From assembly GCA_958295985.1 (NCBI GenBank), contig OY282432.1, positions 2,169,282-2,233,281 on the forward strand: a stretch of DNA of 64,000 bases, read 5' to 3'. The notes under the pieces are model-generated. The model did not search any database. It had not been told where the DNA came from and saw only the letters and a program-made list of their open reading frames with translations. The first letter of the stretch is position 1. Each line of letters begins with the position of its first letter. Origin of the DNA: an uncultured Candidatus Binatia bacterium (GTDB lineage: Bacteria > Desulfobacterota > Binatia > UBA9968 > JAJDTQ01). The position numbers were made by a program, and so were the translations under genes. This document shows positions 42,315 through 50,189 of the stretch, in pieces.

Positions 42315-44783
42315 TTAAGCCCGGAATCTTCCGTAACCCCAACCGAGGGCTCCGAGCCCCACGACCGCGCCGAAGATCCATTGCCAGTAGGGCTCCAGCA
42401 CCAGCTTTCCCTCGATCTGCTGCTCGAGGGCATCGCGTTCAGCCGCGGCCACGGTCATCTGCCGGGTGAGTTCCTGTTTGTCGGCGCCCAGGGCCGCCAC
42501 CGCCTGATCCTTTTCGGCGCGGGTCTGTTCGAGTGCGCGGTTGGTTTCATCCAGTTGCCGTTGCAGTTGTGCGGCGGCCTGGTCGTGTTCGGCGGTGAGG
42601 GAGGCGAGTTTTTCCGCGGCCTCCTGTTCTTTGGCGGCCAGGTCGGCCGCGGCCTGATCCTTTTCGGTGCGGGTCTGTTCGAGTGAGCGGCTGGTTTCAT
42701 CCAGTTGCCGTTGCAGTTGTGCGGCGGCCTGATCGTGTGTGGCGGCGAGGGAGGCGAGTTTTTCCGCGGCCTCCTGTTCTTTGGCGGCCAGGTCGGCCGC
42801 GGCCTGATCCTTTTCGGTGCGGGTCTGTTCGAGTGAGCGGCTGGTTTCATCCAGTTGCCGTTGCAGTTGTGCGGCGGCCTGATCGTGTTCGGCGGTGAGG
42901 GAGGCGAGTTTTTCCGCGGCCTCCTGTTCTTTGGCGGCCAGGTCGGCCGCGGCCTGATCCTTTTCGGTGCGGGTCTGTTCGAGTGAGCGGCTGGTTTCAT
43001 CCAGTTGCCGTTGCAGTTGTGCGGCGGCCTGATCGTGTTCGGCGGTGAGGGAGGCGAGTTTTTCCGCGGCCTCCTGTTCTTTGGCGGCCAGGTCGGCCGC
43101 GGCCTGATCCTTTTCGGTGCGGGTCTGTTCGAGTGAGCGGGCCACCTCGGCCAGACGCTCTTCAAGCTGTTTTATGGCGGTTTGATGCGCGGACGCCAGC
43201 GTGGCCATTTGCAATGCCAACTGTTGTTTGTCCGCGGTCAATGCGCCCATCGCCTGTTGTCGCCCGGCCTCGGCCTTCTCCAGGGACCGTTCCGTTTCGG
43301 CGAGTTGCTGTTCGAGTTGACGTCTGGCCGGGTCCTCTGCGGGGTCTTGCGCCGTCATCTTCCGTTCGAGGGCGGCCAGTTCGGCCTGAGCCTGTTCCTT
43401 TTCGGTCCGGGCCTTCTCCAGCGATGTTGTGGTTTGATCCAGTTGTCGTTGCAACTGTTGGACGGCCTGTCCATGGCCGGTCTCCGACTCCGTCAACTGT
43501 TTCGTGAGGTCTCGTTGGTCCGCGGTCAGGGCAGCGAGTGCCTGTTCCTTTTCGGTCCGGGTTCGTTCCAGAGAACGGGTGGTCTGATCCAGTTGTTGCC
43601 GTAACTGTTGGACGGCCTGTTCATGGCCGGCCTTCAACTCCGTCAACTGTTTCGTGAGGTCCCGTTGACTGGCGGTGAGGGCGGCGATTTCCCGGTCCTT
43701 TTGCGTCCGGACCTGTTCCAGAGAACCCGTGGCTTGTGCCAGTTGTTGCTGTAGCCGCTGGACGGCCTGAGCATGGGCGGCGGTGAGGGATGCAAGTTTC
43801 CGGGCGGCGTCCTGCTCGTTGGCGGCCAGGTCGGCCAGGGTTTTCTCGTTTTCGGCGCGGGCTTGTTCCAGGGAGCGCGTGGTTTGGTCGAGTTGCTGCT
43901 GTAGCCGTTGGACGGCCTGAGCATGGGCAGCGGTGAGGGATGCAAGTTTCCGGGCGGCGTCCTGCTCGTTGGCGGCCAGGTCGGCCAGGGTTTTCTCGTT
44001 TTCGGCGCGGGCTTGTTCCAGGGAACGCGTCACCTGTGACAACTGCTGCTCCAATCGAGTCAGAGCCGTCTTCTGGGTGGCGACTTCGGCCTCCAGGGAT
44101 TGCCTGAGTGCGTTCAGCCGATCGGTTTCGGTGCTCATCTCCCCGATGGCACGATCCTGCTGCGCGAACTGGGCGGCCAGCCCTTCCACTTGTGCTCTCA
44201 GTTCGTCCCGCTTGCGCGCGAGCGCGGCGAAGTCGTCCTCCAGCGCGGTCTTGGCCGTGGTCAGAAGCGCGTTCTGCTGCTCCAGAGAATCTCTCAGACT
44301 GGCCAGTTCCCGAGTCCTCGCGTTCAAGTCCTGCACGGTGGACGTTCTCTGGTCGAGCTGTACGGTGAGTTCATCGACGGTTCTGAGCGTGCTGGCCCTC
44401 TCGGCCGTCAAAGCGGCGACTCTCCGCCGGTATCGGTCCGCCGTGCTGCGCCCCTCATCGATGACAGCGCTCATTTCCGCTCTGACCTGGGCCAGGGACG
44501 CCGTCAACCGGTTGATCTGCTGTCGGGCGTCCGCGAGCTCCCGCCCCCTCAACTCGATCATCTCCTCGGATCGGTTTGCGTCCAGCGTAAGCTGATCGAC
44601 CCTCGCTTCGAGAGCGGTGACGTCCCGGCCTCGTTGCTGGAGGTCTTGCGTGAGGGCGGCGTTTGCCGCCTCCACGTTTTGCTTTTCGCGGTTCAGTTGC
44701 TCGTGTTCCTCGAGAGAGACGCATGAGGCGAGGGACATGAATAGCGCGACCAGAAGGCAAAGGGTTTTCGTGTGGGACATCAT
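42315..44783 (-). CDS. Long coiled-coil lipoprotein with 50-residue repeats
   Basis: From ATG 44783 the product has 822 residues. It starts with a lipoprotein signal ending LASC (Cys21). Residues about 30-790 are almost pure Ala/Gln/Glu/Lys/Leu coiled coil. Much of this is a 50-residue repeat of the form QLDETSRSLEQTRTEKDQ then EQEAAEKLASLTAEHDQAAA; four to five C-terminal units are nearly identical and earlier units are more diverged. The last 25 residues form one membrane helix ending in GYGRFRA. Lipid anchor, long rod and terminal helix suggest an envelope-spanning or surface tether. No known family is assigned. A convergent gene lies beyond its end. Confidence 0.8.
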   Translation of the reverse strand: MMSHTKTLCLLVALFMSLASCVSLEEHEQLNREKQNVEAANAALTQDLQQRGRDVTALEARVDQLTLDANRSEEMIELRGRELADARQQINRLTASLAQVRAEMSAVIDEGRSTADRYRRRVAALTAERASTLRTVDELTVQLDQRTSTVQDLNARTRELASLRDSLEQQNALLTTAKTALEDDFAALARKRDELRAQVEGLAAQFAQQDRAIGEMSTETDRLNALRQSLEAEVATQKTALTRLEQQLSQVTRSLEQARAENEKTLADLAANEQDAARKLASLTAAHAQAVQRLQQQLDQTTRSLEQARAENEKTLADLAANEQDAARKLASLTAAHAQAVQRLQQQLAQATGSLEQVRTQKDREIAALTASQRDLTKQLTELKAGHEQAVQQLRQQLDQTTRSLERTRTEKEQALAALTADQRDLTKQLTESETGHGQAVQQLQRQLDQTTTSLEKARTEKEQAQAELAALERKMTAQDPAEDPARRQLEQQLAETERSLEKAEAGRQQAMGALTADKQQLALQMATLASAHQTAIKQLEERLAEVARSLEQTRTEKDQAAADLAAKEQEAAEKLASLTAEHDQAAAQLQRQLDETSRSLEQTRTEKDQAAADLAAKEQEAAEKLASLTAEHDQAAAQLQRQLDETSRSLEQTRTEKDQAAADLAAKEQEAAEKLASLAATHDQAAAQLQRQLDETSRSLEQTRTEKDQAAADLAAKEQEAAEKLASLTAEHDQAAAQLQRQLDETNRALEQTRAEKDQAVAALGADKQELTRQMTVAAAERDALEQQIEGKLVLEPYWQWIFGAVVGLGALGWGYGRFRA
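42511..43140 (-). repeat. 150-bp tandem repeats within the coiled-coil gene
   Basis: About 4.2 nearly identical 150-bp units start at 42511, 42661, 42811, 42961 and 43111. They differ by only a few bases, so copy number may vary between strains. More degenerate 150-bp periodicity continues upstream (for example 43771 versus 43921). Confidence 0.92.
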
Positions 44784-44937
44784 ACCTGCTACCGTCGTGT
44801 TCCGTTTATGGGCGTTTCGGACCGCATCCGCGCGGGCCGTCGTGGCACGTGCCGCAAATACGCCCATGTTACAAAAGAGTTAAGTTACCTAGCAGACTTG
44901 GGCGGCAACAAGCAACGCTCGAACGTCAACATGAAAC

Positions 44938-44963
44938 GACCCGTTACTTGCGGGACCGGACAA
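44938..44963 (+). repeat. Partial MITE end
   Basis: The bases CGTTACTTGCGGGACCGGACA match the right terminal repeat of the complete element that begins next to it at 44964. It is either a truncated older copy or a tandem insertion scar. Its other end was not found. Confidence 0.65.
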
Positions 44964-45127
44964 TAGTGTCCTGTCCCGCAAATAACGGCGCCAATCTGCT
45001 GGTCCTTTTTGCCGTCGGCTGCGTTGCTCCTCCTCGCGTGGTGTTTGGCCACTGCTCGTCGTCGCGCCTTGCCGACAACAAAAAGTCCTGCGCATCTTGG
45101 CGCCGTTACTTGCGGGACCGGACACTA
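44964..45127. mobile_element. Palindromic MITE, copy 1 (164 bp)
   Basis: The element starts TAGTGTCCTGTCCCGCAA and ends in the inverted counterpart (…GCGGGACCGGACACTA), with about 29 of 31 terminal bases pairing. The inverted repeat continues almost to the centre, so the whole element can fold as one hairpin. Its ends contain TA, as expected for IS630/mariner-driven MITEs. No coding capacity is seen. Its right end provides the TAG stop of the CoA-transferase gene. A second copy is at 48879-49041. Confidence 0.85.
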
Positions 45128-46300
45128 GATGACCTGTCGTCCGCGCAGCTCCTTGATGGCGCCCGGGGCGTACCCCAGGGCTTGCAGGATTTCGTCGGTA
45201 TTCTCACCGAGCATCGGCGGAGGCGTCGGGGTCTCCGGCGGCGTGCGGCTCATGTTGACGCCGCTGCCCACCAGCTTCACCTTTCCCATCTTCGGGTGCT
45301 CCACTTCGATGGGGAAGCCGTACTGCCGCACCTGCTGATCGTTGAACATGTCCTCGAGGTTGTTCAAGGGGGTGGAGGGCACGTCGTGCTCTTCGAGCTT
45401 GCGCAGCCACACGTCGCGCGAGTCCCGGCCAAAGATGGCCTGGAGCTCCTCTTCCAGCAGGTCGTGGTTGTCGGTGCGGCCCTTCTTGTCCGCGAACCGT
45501 GCATCTTCGGCCCATTCAGGCCGCCCGACGACTTCCAGCAGGCCGAGCCAGAACTTGGTGGGGGAGGAAAGGTGTACGACGAAGGGTTTGCCGTCCCGGT
45601 CGACGAAGGCAAAGACGCCGGCAGTGCGGGTGCGGTCGGCCCGGCTGGGCACCACGCCGGTCTCGAAGAAACGGGCGCAGTTCTCCGCGGTGAACGACAC
45701 CGACGCCCGCAGCAGGGACGTTTCGATGATCTGTCCCTCTCCGGTCATCATCCGGTTCACCAGCGCCGCCAGCACGCCGTAGCAGGCGTAGACCCCGGTG
45801 AGGTGGTCGGACAGGGAGATGCCCATGCCCTTGGGTTGGTCAGGGTCGGTGAGCAGGCTCAGCAACCCGCTCATTCCCTGGCCCACGGTATCGAAGCCGG
45901 GCCGGTCGCGATACGGTCCTTCCTGGCCGAAGCCGGAGATGGAGCAGTAGATGATCCCGGGGTTCAACGGGCGAATCGTGTGGTAATCCAGCCCCCGGCG
46001 GGCCATGACGCCCGGGCGGTGGTTCTCGATCAGCACGTCGGCCTCGGCCGCCAGCCGGCAGCAGATGTCCCGGCCCTCCTCGCTGCGGATGTCCAGGGTG
46101 ATGCTCTTCTTGTTCCGGTTCAGGCTGCAGAAGGTGGCCGAGTAGAGCCGCTCGCCCCAGCCCCGGAACGGATCGCCGCCTTCCGGTTCCTCGACCTTGA
46201 TGACTTCGGCGCCCAGGTCGGCCATGAGCATGGAAGCGAACGGGCCGGTGACGTAACTGGCCAGCTCCAGGATCCTTATGCCGTCGAGTGTTCCCGCCAT
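45125..46300 (-). CDS. Family III CoA-transferase (CaiB/BaiF)
   Basis: The 391-residue enzyme transfers CoA between carboxylic acids. It has the LGAEVIKVE motif (residues 29-37), NRNKKSITLD, ADVLIENHRPG and GQEGPYRDRPGFD. Asp165 in DHLTG aligns with the catalytic aspartate of formyl-CoA transferase. The C terminus ends in the family-typical VI. It starts four bases after the stop of the HyuB-like gene, so they form one operon. The stop codon lies in the terminal repeat of the MITE. Activation of an organic acid for degradation is the likely role. Confidence 0.93.
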   Translation of the reverse strand: MAGTLDGIRILELASYVTGPFASMLMADLGAEVIKVEEPEGGDPFRGWGERLYSATFCSLNRNKKSITLDIRSEEGRDICCRLAAEADVLIENHRPGVMARRGLDYHTIRPLNPGIIYCSISGFGQEGPYRDRPGFDTVGQGMSGLLSLLTDPDQPKGMGISLSDHLTGVYACYGVLAALVNRMMTGEGQIIETSLLRASVSFTAENCARFFETGVVPSRADRTRTAGVFAFVDRDGKPFVVHLSSPTKFWLGLLEVVGRPEWAEDARFADKKGRTDNHDLLEEELQAIFGRDSRDVWLRKLEEHDVPSTPLNNLEDMFNDQQVRQYGFPIEVEHPKMGKVKLVGSGVNMSRTPPETPTPPPMLGENTDEILQALGYAPGAIKELRGRQVI

Positions 46301-46304
46301 GGTG

Positions 46305-48533
46305 TCAGGCCTCGATGTGGATGTCCCAAAGGTCTTCCTCGCCGCCGAGTTCCGGACAGTAGACGTCCACCTGGAGCAGCGTGGCGCAGCCGGGACAGAT
46401 GTATTCGTGGTACCGTCCCAGATAGGGCTCGCCGGAGGCCGGCCGCTGGCCGCCGATCTCGTCCAGCTCGACGACGCGTTTGAGACAGCGTTTCTTGTAG
46501 TTTTCGTCGGGACTGCAGAAAGCGAAGCCGCAGCGCATGCAGCGGATCCGCTTTCCGCTTCCGTCGCGGACCACCTCGAGGGTCTCGTGGATCCGCGTCA
46601 CCGGCTGCCAGCCGGCGGTGTCGCCGTTGGCGGCCGTGTCCGCGGTTACCGGCGTGGCCTGTTCGAACCGGGCCTGCCGTAGGGCGCGCCGCTGCGCCTC
46701 GGTCCCGGCCTCGTCGACTTCGGCGTCCTCTCCGCGCAAGACCACGCCGTAGACCCGCCGCGCGGTGTCTTCCGTGGACACGCCCACCCGGACGTCCCGC
46801 GCCACCGCCGCTGGTTTCCGATCCAGCGGATCCCCGTAGCCGCCGCCGCTCTGGACGTAGTCGCTCAAGACGGTGAACTCGGGCAGTGACACGCGCCCCG
46901 GCGCACCTTCCGGCACCAGCACCTTGCCCCAGCCGTCGCCTTCGATTTCGTCCAGCCGGGCGGGGTAATGACCGGCCGCCAACCGCTCTCCGATGTCGCC
47001 GTCGGTCAGGAAGATGGCCCGGATGCCGCCGGGTCCCGCGGGATGCCCGCCGAAGAGTCCGTAGGCCCCCTGGGGTATCCAGCCGTAGGGCTTGAAGTCC
47101 ACCGAGAAATCCTGCGAGCCGTAGACCATGAAGATCCGGTAGGTGCCGACCCCGCCGCGATACTTGCCGAACCCGGAGCCGTCGGTGTTGTGGTTGCGCG
47201 AGAAATAGAGCAGCGGGTACTGCATCTCGGTGCGCTCGACGTCGCTGATGCCCCCGGAGGGGATGTTCATGTGGCCGCCGGTGTTGACGCCGTCCCGCAA
47301 CGGCGTGGCCCCGAGTCCGCTGCCGTGGATGTCGTAGATGCCCATGGCGGTGCGGACGCCCTCGCGGTTGTGACCGGCGGGTATGTAGCCGGGGCCGCCT
47401 TCGTACCAGGTGGCGTACCACGTCGCCGGCACGTCCTGGTGCCGGCCCGCGGCGAACAGCATCTTGCCGGCGGCCTCGCACACCGCCGCCACCAGGATGC
47501 CGCCCACCACCGGGGCGGCGGCGCAGGCCGCGGGGAAGCGGCAGTTCAACACCGACCCTTCCGGGACCACGAGATCGATGGGGACGAACTTGCCGTCGCT
47601 CCAGGGGACGTCCCAGAAGAGCGTGTTGGTGATGGCGACGCCGATCAGCGCCCGGGTGCTGGGGAAGGTCGAGTTGACGTCGCTGGTGGTCTGGGGGCTG
47701 GTGCCGGTGGTGTCCAGCGTCAGGTGATCCCCTTTTTTCGTGAGCGTGCACATGATCCGGAGCGGCGCGGCCTTGCGGCTCCTGGTGTCCAGAAAGGTCA
47801 GGTAGGTGCGTCCGGTCCAGGTGCCGTCCGGCAGGGATTTGAGCTTGGCGCGGGCTGACGCCTCGGTGTCGCTGATGATCCGGGCGCCCGCGGCCTGGAC
47901 GAACTCCAGGCCGAACTTGTCCACCAGACCGAGATAACGCCGGGCGCATACGTTATTGCCGGCGATCATGGCCTTGAGGTCCAGCCCCACGTACTGCGGG
48001 TCCCGGCACTGCTCGGTGAGGGACTTGAACACGTCCTCGCGGAAGATGTCGCGTTCCACCACCTTGAGGCCCATGATCCGGATGCCCTCGTGGAAGATCT
48101 CGGTGGCCGCGCCGCGCAGGTTGCCGCCGGTGTCCGCGGTATGGGTGCTGGTGGCCACCCAGCCGATGAGCCCGCGGTCGTGGAAGATCGGCTTGATCAC
48201 CATCATGTCATAGGTGTGCGCTCCCGCCACGTAGGGGTCGTTGAAGAAGAACTGGTCGCCGTCGAAGAACCCCGGCGACTCTCCGAAGCAGTCGATGAGG
48301 TTCTTGATGGCGTCCGACGTCGCATGGGCGAAACGCAGGTGCCCGGAGCAGGCCAGCACCATCGTGCCGGCGGCGTTGTAGAACGAGCTCATGCACTCTC
48401 CACCCTGGGCGACGATGGGGGAGGCGGTGACTCGTTGCAGCGTCATCCGGCCTTCCTCGCCGATGGCCCAAAGACGGTGCAGGAACATCTCGTAGCGGAT
48501 GGGATCGATTTCGCAGGTAGTATCGGGGTTCAT
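46305..48533 (-). CDS. Hydantoinase B/acetone carboxylase-type protein with zinc-ribbon-like tail
   Basis: Residues 1 to about 560 match hydantoinase B/oxoprolinase (N-methylhydantoinase subunit B), with MSSFYNAAGTMV, FNDPYVAGAHT and GGHMNIPSGG stretches. The remaining region ends in a Cys-rich domain (about residues 650-742: CMRCGFAFC and YICPGCATLL) that resembles the gamma subunit of acetone carboxylase (AcxC). The protein therefore joins two parts normally on separate subunits. The partner alpha/HyuA ATPase gene is not in the window. It is followed directly by the CoA-transferase gene. It may carboxylate or hydrolyse a ketone or cyclic amide. Confidence 0.85.
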   Translation of the reverse strand: MNPDTTCEIDPIRYEMFLHRLWAIGEEGRMTLQRVTASPIVAQGGECMSSFYNAAGTMVLACSGHLRFAHATSDAIKNLIDCFGESPGFFDGDQFFFNDPYVAGAHTYDMMVIKPIFHDRGLIGWVATSTHTADTGGNLRGAATEIFHEGIRIMGLKVVERDIFREDVFKSLTEQCRDPQYVGLDLKAMIAGNNVCARRYLGLVDKFGLEFVQAAGARIISDTEASARAKLKSLPDGTWTGRTYLTFLDTRSRKAAPLRIMCTLTKKGDHLTLDTTGTSPQTTSDVNSTFPSTRALIGVAITNTLFWDVPWSDGKFVPIDLVVPEGSVLNCRFPAACAAAPVVGGILVAAVCEAAGKMLFAAGRHQDVPATWYATWYEGGPGYIPAGHNREGVRTAMGIYDIHGSGLGATPLRDGVNTGGHMNIPSGGISDVERTEMQYPLLYFSRNHNTDGSGFGKYRGGVGTYRIFMVYGSQDFSVDFKPYGWIPQGAYGLFGGHPAGPGGIRAIFLTDGDIGERLAAGHYPARLDEIEGDGWGKVLVPEGAPGRVSLPEFTVLSDYVQSGGGYGDPLDRKPAAVARDVRVGVSTEDTARRVYGVVLRGEDAEVDEAGTEAQRRALRQARFEQATPVTADTAANGDTAGWQPVTRIHETLEVVRDGSGKRIRCMRCGFAFCSPDENYKKRCLKRVVELDEIGGQRPASGEPYLGRYHEYICPGCATLLQVDVYCPELGGEEDLWDIHIEA

Positions 48534-48644
48534 GGGCTCCTTTGCCCTTTCTCTTGAATTCGACAGAGGACACTAACAACTTTGGCAGGCCGGGTCCACA
48601 TACGCCGATTGACTCGTTGGCGGCATTGTGTGAGGTTCGCGTTC

Positions 48645-48881
48645 ATGGTCACGTTCGCGGCTTGGGTGCTGTTCGCCTGGGGCGCCTTGGCGGCCGGGTA
48701 CGGCGCCTACGCGGTGTCGGCGGCCGCGGCTTCTCAAAGCGCCTGTCACGCGGCGCAGGCGGGGGCCGCGTTGCTGATCGCCACGGTGTCCGTCAGCGCC
48801 GGCTTTCTCGTGTTGGTGGCAGGTCGTCTCGGACGCGTTCTGCGGCCTCCGGAGGGCGTGGCGGAGGAAGAAGGACGCTAG
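48645..48881 (+). CDS. Small two-helix membrane protein
   Basis: From ATG 48645 the frame gives 78 residues with two hydrophobic helices (about 4-24 and 39-60) and a charged tail (RPPEGVAEEEGR). No family is recognised. Its TAG stop at 48879-48881 lies in the terminal repeat of the second MITE, so the native end may have been altered by the insertion. A longer TTG-started frame from 48582 is possible but the extra residues are basic and unconserved-looking. Confidence 0.45.
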   Translation: MVTFAAWVLFAWGALAAGYGAYAVSAAAASQSACHAAQAGAALLIATVSVSAGFLVLVAGRLGRVLRPPEGVAEEEGR

Positions 48882-49041
48882 TGTCCTGTCCCGCAAGTAA
48901 CGCTGCTAATCTGCTGGTCCTTTTTGCCGTCGGCTGCGTTGCTCCTCCTCGCGTGGTATCGGCCACTGCTCGTCGTCGCGCCTTGCCGACAACGAAAAGT
49001 CCTGCGCATCCTGGCACCGTTATCTGCGGGACAGGATACTA
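48879..49041. mobile_element. Palindromic MITE, copy 2 (163 bp)
   Basis: This copy is about 85-90% identical to 44964-45127 by eye. It starts TAGTGTCCTGTCCCGCAAG and ends GCGGGACAGGATACTA. Like copy 1 it is an almost full-length imperfect palindrome without genes. Both ends supply stop codons: TAG for the small membrane protein on the left and TAG for the LLM oxidoreductase on the right. Confidence 0.85.
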
Positions 49042-50103
49042 CATCCCGCGCACCGCGGGCAGGGCGTCCTCGGCGAAGCGCTGCATGGACTCCTTGATGT
49101 GGTCGTGGGCAACGCTGCCGATGTTCATCCATGCCAGCACGTGCCCCGCTCCGGTCTCACGGGCCAAGTCTGCCACCCGGTCCGCCACCTGAGCCGCGGT
49201 GCCGATGGCGGCGAACTCGCTGCGTACCCGATCGAAGGTCAGGCCGCCCGCGGCCGCGTTCTTGCGTAGCCGTTCGGGCAGCGGCCGTCCCTGGGCCGTG
49301 AGCCATTGGGCGTAGCTCTCCCGGGTTTCCCGAATCACGTCGTAGTAGCTCATGACGCCGGCCTCGGACCTGGCGCCGGCCTCGTCCGCGGTGCCGCCCA
49401 CGTGCATGGGCAGCAGCAGGCCGAGCTCGTGTCCTTTCGGGTCGTGGCCGTGGTCTGCCAGGGCCTCCCAGTAGGTGGCCGAGAACGTGCGCAACTCTTC
49501 CGCCGTCCGCACGTGCACGGGGATGAAAAGGTTGAGTCCCATGCGCGCGGCGAAGTTCACCCCGTCGAGGGAGCTCGCGGCGGTGTAGATGGGCGGATGC
49601 GGCCGTTGCACGGGCTTGGGGTTGGCGACGACGCCGGGGATCCGGAAAAACCGTCCCTGGTAGTCCACGGCCTCCTCGGTCCACGCCAGCCGGATGACCT
49701 CGATGCTCTCCGCCATGAGGTCCCGCACATGCTCGTGCTCCACGCCGAAGCATTCGTAGGCCCGGGTGTGGGGATGCCCGCCGCCGGCGGCGAAGCACAT
49801 CCTTCCGTTGCTCAGCACGTCCAGGGTGGCGGCGTTCTCGGCCAGTTGCATGGGGTGGTGTACGGGCAGCGTGTTGACCGCAACCCCGAGGCGCAGGTTG
49901 CGGGTCCGCTGGGTGGCGGCCCCCAGCACCACGTAGGGGGCGGACAAGAGAGAGAAGCTGGGAGTGAAGTGGATCTCGGCGATCCAGTAGCCGTCGTAGC
50001 CGAGGTTGTCGGCCAACTCGACCTGTTCGAGAAACTGCTGCAGCAACTCGGCGGGGACGCTTCCCGACGGGCACTGCACCTCGGTAAAAAGGCTGACCTT
50101 CAT
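49039..50103 (-). CDS. LLM-class flavin-dependent oxidoreductase
   Basis: The 354-residue TIM-barrel protein is a luciferase-like monooxygenase family member that uses FMNH2 or F420. It starts MKVSLFTEVQCPSG, with GYDGYWIAEIHFTPSFS, the LRLGVAVNTLPVHHPMQLAE segment typical of flavin binding, and GGGHPHTRAYECFGV. ATG 50103 is favoured over a longer frame because conserved sequence begins there. It diverges from the MFS gene at 50190, with which it may share regulation. The stop codon lies in the MITE end. Confidence 0.88.
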   Translation of the reverse strand: MKVSLFTEVQCPSGSVPAELLQQFLEQVELADNLGYDGYWIAEIHFTPSFSLLSAPYVVLGAATQRTRNLRLGVAVNTLPVHHPMQLAENAATLDVLSNGRMCFAAGGGHPHTRAYECFGVEHEHVRDLMAESIEVIRLAWTEEAVDYQGRFFRIPGVVANPKPVQRPHPPIYTAASSLDGVNFAARMGLNLFIPVHVRTAEELRTFSATYWEALADHGHDPKGHELGLLLPMHVGGTADEAGARSEAGVMSYYDVIRETRESYAQWLTAQGRPLPERLRKNAAAGGLTFDRVRSEFAAIGTAAQVADRVADLARETGAGHVLAWMNIGSVAHDHIKESMQRFAEDALPAVRGM

Positions 50104-50189
50104 CGATCGATTCTCCATCGAGCGGCCGGTGGTGGACGGCGCGCTCACCGAGTTCTATACCGAAAAGGCCTCTGGAAACAAAATCGCTC

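Noticed and set aside
42511..43140. CRISPR array, suggested by regular 150-bp spacing
   Set aside because: The entire 150-bp units are repeated with no unique spacers, and they form an uninterrupted coiled-coil reading frame.
44889..45125. A small minus-strand gene inside the MITE region
   Set aside because: The frame consists of the MITE's palindromic sequence, and a similar frame appears in the second copy only because the DNA is repeated.
45125..46300. Apparent loss of the catalytic aspartate in the CoA-transferase (SLLRA in place of SLLDA)
   Set aside because: The catalytic Asp of formyl-CoA transferase aligns with the earlier DHLTG segment (Asp165), which is present, so the enzyme looks intact.
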